In this document: piece after piece, positions 25,995 through 35,500 of the stretch | Layout of the letters: each line of letters begins with the position of its first letter | How positions within the stretch are numbered: the stretch's first letter is position 1 | Source of the DNA: an uncultured Fluviicola sp. | GTDB lineage: Bacteria; Bacteroidota; Bacteroidia; Flavobacteriales_D; Crocinitomicaceae | Length of the DNA: 64,000 nucleotides | Direction of reading: 5' to 3' | NCBI GenBank assembly: GCA_913009205.1 | Contig: CAJVYC010000001.1 | Coordinates: 372,001 to 436,000 of the forward strand | The notes under the pieces: model-generated | Seen by the model: the letters and a program-made list of their open reading frames with translations, nothing else | Told to the model about the DNA's origin: nothing | The model's database searches: none | Position numbers and translations under genes: made by a program

Positions 25995-28742
25995 TGATGC
26001 TCCATACGCTCCATCCCAGCCTATTGATGAATCATGTGACTCCCAAATGATTTCTCCCCATCGGTTATAAATAAACATATTGAAATCATATGGATCATAG
26101 CCTGAAGCGAAAACGGGTTGGAAATACTGGTTGTAACTATCTCCATCAGGAGTAAATGTATTTGGTAAATAGTAAATCACTAACTCATCCAAGGTTACGG
26201 GAACACAAATAGTATCTGCACATGACGCTTCAATTGAATTCGATGCTATTAAACAAACTTCGTAGCCCGATGCAACTTGCGGGTAAACATGGATTGGATC
26301 CTCAACGCTCGAGGTTTCTCCATCCCCAAAGTCCCAAACATATGTATCAGCATAAATTGAAGTATTTCCAAAGACAAATTCTGGATCGAAGATATCAGCT
26401 CCAACCGAGTTCACAATGAATCCAGCGTCTGGAAAATCTTGAACACAAACGATACTTTGAATTGTCAATGAATTGGTACATCCGTTTTCAGTTACTGCTA
26501 AAGTCACATCAAAGCAGTCTGGTGTATTATACGTTGTTGCAGGGCCAGTAGTTAACTGGCTAGAATCAAGGTTACCGAAGCTCCACACACAACCTGAACC
26601 AAGAGGTGTCGAAAGGTTTGTAAAAGTTACATCAACAGGTGCACACCCTACGATATTATCAGGTATAAAATCGACAATTGGGGTTACATGCACTAAAACA
26701 TCATAGGTCTGTTGGTCACCACAAGCTCCTGTTATTTCATAAGTTATAGTATGAAGTCCAGCTCCAGCCGTTGCAGGGTCGAAAATACCCGTTGCAGCAT
26801 TAGTTATACCAACTCCACTCCACGTTCCACCGGCATCAACTGCACTCATGATAATGGCAGCGTCGTATTCACAGAAAGGACCACTAGGAGTAATAGTTGC
26901 GTTTAGTTGATTGTAAACCTCAATATCAAAAGTTTGAACATCTCCACAAGCACCTGGAATCGAATATGTAATAGTATGAGTTCCACCACCCGCTACTCCT
27001 GGATCAAATGCACCAGTTGCTGGATTGGTAATTCCTGTTCCACCCCACGTTCCGCCTAAATCAAAAGCAGGTGCTAACATTACAACAGGATCTGATTCAC
27101 AATGAGGTCCAGAAGGTGTAATTGTTGCGTTAAGCAAACCTAAAATTTCGATATCAAAAGTTTGAAGATCTCCACACGCTCCAGGGATATCATATGTAAT
27201 TGTATGAATTCCAGGACCGCACACAGCAGGATCAAAAGCACCCGTCATTGGATCGGTAATACCGGCTCCACTCCAAGCCCCACCAACATCAACTGCATTC
27301 ATAAAAATTGCAGGTTCCGTTTGACAATATGGTCCAGCAGGTATGATCAAAGCACTTAATGCAGGGTCAATTATTATGTCATAAGTTTGGACATCACCAC
27401 AAGCTCCAGGGATGTCATACGTTATTGTATTTGTACCAACTACAGCCGCTGCGGGGTCAAAAGTCCCAAGAACGAAATCAGTAATTCCTGTTCCACTCCA
27501 AGTACCACCTGAATCAACTGCTGTTAAGTTTGTTGGAACGTCTAAGGCACAATAAGGTCCAGTAGGCGTGATTGTTGCGTCAGCCGTTGCACTTACAAGT
27601 ACATCAACTGGATACGGACAACTAACTCCAACAGTCCAACCACAAGATAAACCTGGGTTCACCAAATCAACTGAAGTTGGTTGGCAAACGAAATCTCCTG
27701 CAACATTATTATCGGCACTACCAGTTCTGGCAAAACTGTACTGAACAGCTGCAGCTGATCCACATGGTAATGGACATCCATTTCCTGTCCATTGACCTCC
27801 TAAATTAACAGAGAAGCCATTGATTGTTGGGTTAAACGTTGCCAATTGAGCTGCTGTCCATCCCCAAGCAATAAAATCAACTATATTTCCAAAGTTATCG
27901 ATCACGATAGCCCAGCTGTTACTTGTTGAATTCCAAAAAATATTATTCCCCCAGTAGTTTTGCGTTCCAGAAACATCCGTTCTTGTTACAACTGAACAAG
28001 CAGGAAAAGAATTCGGTAAACTCCAAGTTGTTGCGTTTGTAGAATTAATATTTGTATAGGATGAACTAACAGCTGCAGTCCATCCAGTAGTGTTAATTGG
28101 TGTTGTATATAAGTTTGAGATTTCTATATAATCTTCAGATCCAGTTCCTCCGTTTGCTCCGTCAAGACCGCATTCAGTAATTAAGATTGATCCTCCACCT
28201 CCACCTCCACCTAAAGAACCTGTAGCAGTAACATAAAACGTTGCATCTGCTAAGAGTCCGGGTGTTGAGTAAACATCATTTGGAGATAATTGAACACCTC
28301 CAGAAGCTTGATTCCACCAACTTAAATTTCCATTTGATCCACTAGCAGTAAGCGTTGTGAATTCCCCAGGACAAATACTCAAGATTCCATTTACTGTTGG
28401 TTCTTCAATTACATCAACAGTAAAGTTAACAGAAACCACTGTTGCTGGACATGCACTGCATCTCAGGTTAACAATATATAAAGTAGTAACAATTGGCGCA
28501 GCATTGAAAGTAGCTGTTGTACTCCAAGCTTGGACTACGGTTGCCCCTACCAATACTTCGTACTCGTAATTACCAGCACAAGTTCCAGTTGGTGTAAATG
28601 TAATAATTGTTGAATTCCCTTCACATATGATCTCAGGCTGTGGATCGGCTGCAACAGTAGTTGCTCCACATTGAGCATTGACATTTTCAAAAGAGAAAAG
28701 TACTAAAGAAAGAACCGCTATTATTGAAGTTGGATTTTTCAT
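25890..28742 (-). CDS. Large surface protein with lamin-tail domain, four tandem repeats, PKD domains and T9SS type B sorting domain
   Basis: The protein has 950 residues; the signal peptide ends at VNAQ (residue 24). Ig-like segments come first (to ~175), then a Gly run and at ~185-350 a lamin-tail-like domain (ILITECGLDG, EDYIEISNLY, NFGNIVDFIAWGW). Residues ~388-700 hold four ~75-residue tandem repeats, each with G-x-WSG-x-GIT, an AFDP element and ITYDIPGACGD. Two PKD units (ENSIV-type WSFGNLDS; YVWDFGDGETSSVEDP) precede the CHU_C/T9SS type B domain (YYLPNTFTPDGDSYNQYFQP). The mature protein is probably a surface adhesin or matrix component. It starts 5 bp after its small partner gene. Confidence 0.88.
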   Translation of the reverse strand: MKNPTSIIAVLSLVLFSFENVNAQCGATTVAADPQPEIICEGNSTIITFTPTGTCAGNYEYEVLVGATVVQAWSTTATFNAAPIVTTLYIVNLRCSACPATVVSVNFTVDVIEEPTVNGILSICPGEFTTLTASGSNGNLSWWNQASGGVQLSPNDVYSTPGLLADATFYVTATGSLGGGGGGGSILITECGLDGANGGTGSEDYIEISNLYTTPINTTGWTAAVSSSYTNINSTNATTWSLPNSFPACSVVTRTDVSGTQNYWGNNIFWNSTSNSWAIVIDNFGNIVDFIAWGWTAAQLATFNPTINGFSVNLGGQWTGNGCPLPCGSAAAVQYSFARTGSADNNVAGDFVCQPTSVDLVNPGLSCGWTVGVSCPYPVDVLVSATADATITPTGPYCALDVPTNLTAVDSGGTWSGTGITDFVLGTFDPAAAVVGTNTITYDIPGACGDVQTYDIIIDPALSALIIPAGPYCQTEPAIFMNAVDVGGAWSGAGITDPMTGAFDPAVCGPGIHTITYDIPGACGDLQTFDIEILGLLNATITPSGPHCESDPVVMLAPAFDLGGTWGGTGITNPATGAFDPGVAGGGTHTITYSIPGACGDVQTFDIEVYNQLNATITPSGPFCEYDAAIIMSAVDAGGTWSGVGITNAATGIFDPATAGAGLHTITYEITGACGDQQTYDVLVHVTPIVDFIPDNIVGCAPVDVTFTNLSTPLGSGCVWSFGNLDSSQLTTGPATTYNTPDCFDVTLAVTENGCTNSLTIQSIVCVQDFPDAGFIVNSVGADIFDPEFVFGNTSIYADTYVWDFGDGETSSVEDPIHVYPQVASGYEVCLIASNSIEASCADTICVPVTLDELVIYYLPNTFTPDGDSYNQYFQPVFASGYDPYDFNMFIYNRWGEIIWESHDSSIGWDGAYGASGKLVQNGTYTWRIEFKTTESDERILVTGHVNVLD

Positions 28743-28747
28743 TGTAC

Positions 28748-29101
28748 TTACTTTAAAGTTTCAATAAATTCAAGATCTGCATCGAACATGGAATAATTCA
28801 TACCAAGTAGTTTAGCAGCATCAACCGCTATTTGAATCGCTTCAAGATTTTCAGCCAAACCAAGCAAAATATAATTATTCACTTTATCGTAAACAAGGTT
28901 TAATTCAGAAATTAATGTCGTTGCCAGTTCCATTGTTTCTTCTTGCTTAGGATGATCGACATCGTAAGGTTGCACTTGGGTGATTGCCTCTAAGGACATC
29001 GTGCATTGAATCTCAATATTTGATTGAGCATTTAATGATAAGTTGCAAAGTAAAAAAATTGCAAACAGGGGAAGTAGTATACTTTTTTTCATCGATTTCA
29101 T
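28748..29101 (-). CDS. Small secreted helical protein paired with the 950-residue protein
   Basis: The protein has 117 residues with a signal peptide (MKSMKKSILLPLFAIFLLCN, cleavage near LNAQS). The mature part is mainly helical (TMELATTLISELNLVYDKVN; LEAIQIAVDAAKLLGMNYSM) and contains a single Cys. It is not similar to the two CxxCD paralogues that occupy the same position in the neighbouring units. It is 5 bp upstream of the giant gene. I do not recognise the family. Confidence 0.65.
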   Translation of the reverse strand: MKSMKKSILLPLFAIFLLCNLSLNAQSNIEIQCTMSLEAITQVQPYDVDHPKQEETMELATTLISELNLVYDKVNNYILLGLAENLEAIQIAVDAAKLLGMNYSMFDADLEFIETLK

Positions 29102-29371
29102 ATTATCGCAGTAGTTTTTAATCTAATACATTCAATAATTCGCTTCCTTGATGATGAAATCTTATGATTTCTAAAGCTACTTTTTTCGATTTACGGCCCG
29201 TTTGAACGATTAATTATGTTATAAATGTAATTAATTCGGTTCATTTAGACAACTGATCAATTGATTGATTTCCAGTTATTAAACAATAAATCTAATCAAT
29301 GCTTACCTTTCAATTAGAATTTACTTCTCAATATGTGTAAAAACGTATAATGATGAGTTTTTAGTGTAAAA
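29102..29371. other. AT-rich intergenic stretch between adhesin units 1 and 2 (counting from 37 kb)
   Basis: The stretch separates the promoter-proximal end of the 117-residue gene from the terminator of the 2,483-residue gene. No open frame of note, no perfect TAnnTTTG close to the 29101 start. Confidence 0.5.
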
Positions 29372-29402
29372 AAGGAGGACTCCATTTAGTGAAGTCCTCC
29401 TT
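29372..29402 (-). terminator. Rho-independent terminator of the 2,483-residue protein gene
   Basis: AAGGAGGACT (29372-29381) pairs with AGTCCTCCTT (29393-29402), a 10-bp stem with an A-run on the left that becomes a U-run on the minus strand. Confidence 0.85.
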
Positions 29403-29531
29403 AATAATTGTGTGATTCGATTCTTTTTAGTCAAGAACATTTACATGTCCAGTCACCAAAATACGTTCGTCACTTTCTGTTGTTTTGAATTCGATTCTCC
29501 ATGTATACGTGCCATTTTGAACCAGTTTACC
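29388..29531. repeat. 144-bp direct repeat, copy 2
   Basis: Identical by eye to 25851-25994; it covers the right arm of the terminator, the stop codon and the last ~35 codons of the giant gene. Confidence 0.85.
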
Positions 29532-32500
29532 CGATACTCCGTATGTTCCATCCCACCCTATTGATGAATCGTGTGATTCCCAAATCGTTTCACCCCATCT
29601 GTTGAAGATGAATAGATCGAAATCGTAAGGATCGTAACCACTTGTGAAGATTGGTTTAAAATACTCGTTGTATTTATCTCCATCTGGCGTAAATGTATTC
29701 GGTATATAGTAAATTACTTCTTCGCTCACATTGACCGTTACCCAAGCTGTATCTGCACAACCAAGTGGGGACATGGCTACTAATTCAATCAAGTAACTTC
29801 CTACTGGATCTGAGGGGAAAGTATGAGTTGTATTTATCGAAGTACTTGATGGTGTTCCATCACCCATTGTCCATAAGTAATCCGTTGCGTTAACTGAGTT
29901 ATTTGTGAAAACTACTTCTGTAAATATATTCGTCATTTGAGTTTGAGAAGCTGTGAACTGTGCCAATGGAACAGCTTCAACATAAATATAGTCGGTGTAC
30001 GTCAAAAGCGAAGAACATCCAACATCGTTTGTTGTTTCTAAAGTAACATCGTAAAGTCCTACTCCAAGAGAAGTTGTTACTGTGCAACCTGTGTATGGAA
30101 CTCCTCCAATTGACCAAACACAGTCTGAAGTAATTCCAGGTGTTGTGTTTGTGAAAGTAACTTCTAATGGTGCACACCCGGAAAGAATATCACCAACGAA
30201 ACTCACTATCGGAACCTCTTCTACTGTTACAGTTACATCATCCGTTCCAATACATCCGATTGCATCTATTCCTGTTACAAAATAATTACCAGTTACTAAA
30301 GGTGTAAATGCCACACCATCAATTACTGGAGCAGTCCATACATATCCAAAAGCACCGGATGCTGTCAACACTGCTTGATTTCCTTCACAAACCGTGAAAT
30401 CATTTCCAGCAAATACAGTTGGCAACGGATTTATTGTAATTGTAAATGTTTCGGGACTTCCTGCACACCCTGCTAAGCTAGGCGTAACGGTTATTGTAGC
30501 TATAGATGGAGTCGCACTAACATTTAGACCTGTAAATGAAGCAATATCTACTGATCCATATGCTCCAAGTCCTATTGAAGTCAAGCTATTTGTCCAATCG
30601 AAAATCGTACCAGCAGTTCCACTTGTAAAAACAACACCTAGCGTGGAATCATTTGCACATAGCGCATCATCAGCAATTGGATCAACAGTTGGAGCTGGGT
30701 TTATAATTACTGTCGCTGTTCCCACTTGCGCTTGCGAACATGAAGAGACTGAAGCATCTGAAACACTCACTAAATTAAAAACAAATGTTCCCGCCACCGC
30801 AGTTGAAAAAGGTGCCGCAAACACGTTTGTAAGAGCTGTTACGGTAATATTTGCTCCACCGTTAATGTTGTAAGTGAATGTATAAGGTGCTGTTCCATTT
30901 GCTCCGGTAAAAGTAATTGTTGGCGCAACATCTCCCAGACATACTGTTACATCTGTTCCAATAGTTGCCGTTGGCAATGGGTTAACAATTATGGTAGCTA
31001 TTCCAACTTGAGCCTGTGAACATGAAGTTACTGAGTTATCAGAAACACTTACTAGATTATAAGCAAATGTTCCATCCACCCCAGTTGGAGCTGTAACGGT
31101 TGCAATATTACCCACAGATGTCACAGTCGTATTTGATCCACCGTTAATGTTGTAAGTAAAAGTATATGGCGCAGTACCGTTTGCTCCTGTAAATGTAATT
31201 GTAGGTGCGAAATCTCCTAAACAAACTGTAACATCTGTTCCAATTATTGCCGTTGGCAAAGGATTGACTGTAACATCGACATCATCCGTTGAAATACAAC
31301 CTTCATTATCCGCGGTTACAGTATATGTTGTCGTGACGCCTGGACTGAATGGCCCAGCTGGAACTACTGGATCCCATACGATTGTAACACCAACTGGAAT
31401 ATTGGTAGTAATTGTAGTAAGATCGCCCTCACATATAGTTTGATCTGGTCCTGCATCAATCAGCACTGGAACAGCGGTAATTGTGATTTCATGTGTTACA
31501 AATATTTGGTTTCCACATTCGTCCGTTACAGAATAAGTTCTAGTGATTTTTTCTAAGTTACAAACGTTTCCATCCGAAACATCACTCACCCATACAACTA
31601 CTGGGTTGACAGTGCAGTTATCTAATTCATCAATCACAACCAATGGGTTTGGTAATGGAACATCGTTAGAACCTGGAACTGAAATAGAAGCTGGATTCGT
31701 TGCTGTTGGAGGTATCACATCATTTACAATAATTAATTGATCGACTGTGATTTGATTTCCACAATCATCAGTGATTGAATACGTTCTTGTGATTGTCTCT
31801 GGACAAGATAACCCGTCAGATACATCTCCAACAAAGGCAACAACTGGATTTAATGCACAGTTGTCTGCTTCGTTTGTAATATTCAAAATATTCGAAGCTG
31901 GAACATCTCCGATACATTCAACGTTGACATTCGCAGGAGCGACTCCCGTAGGATTTGTCACATCATTTACAATAATCAGTTGAGTTACCAAAACAATATT
32001 TCCACACAAATCAGTAATTGAATACGTTCTTGTAATTGTCTCTGGACACGAAAGTCCATCACTAACATCTCCAACAAAGGCAACTATTGGCACTCCTTGG
32101 TTATCTGCCTCATCGGTAATCAATAATGGATCAGCCGAGGGAACATCTCCAATACATTCAACATTTACTGTTGCTGGAGCAGTTCCTGTAGGTAGAAGAT
32201 CTGTAATTACGATCAAATGCATTACGTTGATTGTGTTTCCACAGTCATCCGTTACACTATAAATTCGTGTAATCGTTTCTGGACAACCATTGTTATCGCT
32301 CGATTCACTAACAAAAGCTACCACTGGATTTACAGTGCAGTTATCGGCTTCATCAAGTACAACAGTAATATCTACTGCTGGAGCTGGCCCACTTGAGACA
32401 GTCGTAGTTGCAGGATTCGATGCTGTTGGAAGTGTTGTGTCATCAACAGTGATTGTTTGTGTTACTATGGCGTTGTTTCCGCAAGCATCAGTATATGTCC

Positions 32501-35500
32501 ACGTTCTTGTGATTGTACCACCACAAGCGCCACCGGTTAAGGCTCCGTCTGCTCCGGTAACAGTTCCTGTTCCATCGCAGTTGTCTGTCCATCCCAAATC
32601 AGTCATTGCTGGAACATCTCCAATACACTCTATTGTGAAAGCAGCAGGTGGTGCAGCGAATACGGGCATCTGAGTATCTTGAACAGTAATTGTTTGTGTT
32701 TCTGTTGCGTTGTTTCCACAAGCATCAGTATAAGTCCATGTTCGTGTAATTGTTTCTGGACATATTAAGCCATCACTAACATCTGATCCACTTACCGTTC
32801 CTGCTGCATCACAGTTGTCTGTGTATGCTAGGTCGGTCATTGCTGGTAAATCTCCAATACATTGAACATTTGCAGCTACTGGTGGCGCTAAAAATACTGG
32901 CGCTTGTGTATCGTGAACCGTAATTATTTGTGTTACTAGCGTTGATAAATTCCCACAAACATCTGCATAAGTCCAAGTTCTTGTGATTGTCTCTGGACAT
33001 GTTAATCCATCACTAACATCCGATCCACTTACCGTTCCTGCAGGATCACAGTTATCTGTATATCCTAAATCTATCATTGCTGGTAAATCGCCATTACATT
33101 GAACTGCAACTGCCGCTGGAGCTGCTGCGATTACTGGTGCTGTAACATCCATTATTGTTATGATTTGTGTTACAAAAATCTGTCCTCCACATAAATCAGT
33201 AACGCTATATGTTCTTGTAATTGTCTCTGGACACGTTAAACCATCTGATACATCTCCAACAAAGGAAACCACCGGCACTCCTTGGTTATCTGCCTCGTCT
33301 GTTACAACCAATACATCTGCTGCCGGAACATCTCCGATACACTCCAAATTGATTGGAAGAGGATTAGATGCCGTTGGCAAAAATGGATCTGTTATTATTA
33401 TTAAATGCGTTACGTTGATTGTGTTTCCACATTCATCTGTTACGCTATAAATTCTTGTGATTGTTTCTGGACAAGGATTGTTATCGCTCACTTCACTCAC
33501 AAACGCCACAACTGGATTTACCGTGCAGTTATCCGCTTCATCAATTACAACAGTGACATCTACTGCTGGAGCTGGCCCACCTGGGACAGTCGTAGTTGCA
33601 GGATTCGATGCTGTTGGAAGTGTTGTGTCATCAACAGTGATTGTTTGTGTTACTATGGCGTTGTTTCCGCAAGCATCAGTATATGTCCACGTTCTTGTGA
33701 TTGTACCACCACAAGCGCCACCGGTTAAGGCTCCGTCTGCTCCGGTAACAGTTCCTGTTCCATCGCAGTTGTCTGTCCATCCCAAATCAGTCATTGCTGG
33801 AACATCTCCAATACACTCTATTGTGAAAGCAGCAGGTGGTGCAGCGAATACGGGCATCTGAGTATCTTGAACAGTAATTGTTTGTGTTTCTGTTGCGTTG
33901 TTTCCACAAGCATCAGTATAAGTCCATGTTCGTGTAATTGTTTCTGGACATATTAAGCCATCACTAACATCTGATCCACTTACCGTTCCTGCTGCATCAC
34001 AGTTGTCTGTGTATGCTAGGTCGGTCATTGCTGGTAAGTCTCCAATACATTGAACATTTGCAGCTACTGGTGGCGCTAAAAATATTGGCGCTTTTGTATC
34101 GTGAACTGTGATTGTTTGTGTTACAAAAATGAAATTACCACACTCATCAGTTACTCTATATCTTCTTAAAATCGTTTCTGGACAAGACAAACCATCTGAA
34201 GTATCATCTTCCCATGTTACAGTTGCTAAATCTCCATTATCAGCTTCATCTGTCACCACTGTTGGGTCTGCTACAGGAACATCTCCGACACATTGAACTA
34301 AGACTGGAGGTGGGTTTGAAGCGGTTGGAGGTATTAAATCTTCAACCGTAAATGTTTGAGTTACATTGATTGAGTTTCCACAAGCATCCGTTATGATATA
34401 CGTTCTTGTAATAATTTCTGGACAGTTTCCACCATCACTTACATCACCTCCATTTGTTACAGTTGGAACACTGCAATTGTCAGCTTCATCAGTTACCTGA
34501 AGAGGATCAAATGCGGGTGGAACAACTAATTGAGGTAATGGGCTCGTTGCTGTTGGTGGTGTTGTATCATTAAAAGTTATTGTTTGGTTTACAGTCGCAT
34601 TGTTTCCACATGCATCCGTATATGTCCAAGTTCGTGTGATTGTTCCCCCACAAGGTCCCCCAACTAAAGCTCCGTCTACACCAGCAACATTTGCTGCTCC
34701 GTCACAGTTGTCTGTCCAACCAAGGCTGGTCATTGCTGGAATATCTCCCGCGCATTCCACCGTTACATTAGCAGGTGGCGCAGCGAAAACAGGAACTTGA
34801 GTATCATTAACAGTAATAGTTTGCGTTGCAGCTATTGAAGTATTTCCACAAGCATCCGTATATGTCCAAGTTCTTGTAATTGTCTCTGGGCATGAAAGTC
34901 CATCTGAAACATCATTCCCAGCTGCACTTCCTGCTCCATCACAGTTATCCGTCCAACCCAGGTTTGTCATTGCGGGAACATCTCCGGCACATTGAACAGC
35001 TAATACTCCAGGAGCAACGTTCATTACTGGAATTTGAGTGTCATCAATTATAATAAGTTGAGTTACGTCAACGAATGATCCGCATCCATCAGTAACTCTG
35101 TACGTTCTTATAATTGTTTCTGGACATGTTAATCCGTCGGACACATCTCCAACATGCGTTACTGCTGGTGGAGTTGTGAAATCATCTGCTTCATCAGTAA
35201 CAACATTTGTATTTACCGCTGGAACATCTCCCGAACACTGAATATTAATATTTGCTGGATTAGATGCTGTCGGCGGTGCATCCACAATTACGGTGACTTG
35301 ATCGGTGACTTGGCAACCATTAAAATCAACTGTTACTTCATAAGTAGTTGTTGCAGCTGGAGATACAGATCCTTGACCGTTTGTTGTCCCTCCTGCTGGA
35401 ATTAAATCAATAGTACCTGAACCTCCTCCATTATCCCAAGAGAATGTCGCTCCATTATCCGGACAAACTGGATCAAGACCAATCACCACCGCTGGAGATC

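Noticed and set aside
31500-35300. Regular ~240-bp periodicity that might suggest a CRISPR-like or satellite array.
   Set aside because: The periodicity equals the ~80-residue HYR-like protein repeat, units are diverged and stay in frame, with no short identical repeats and spacers.
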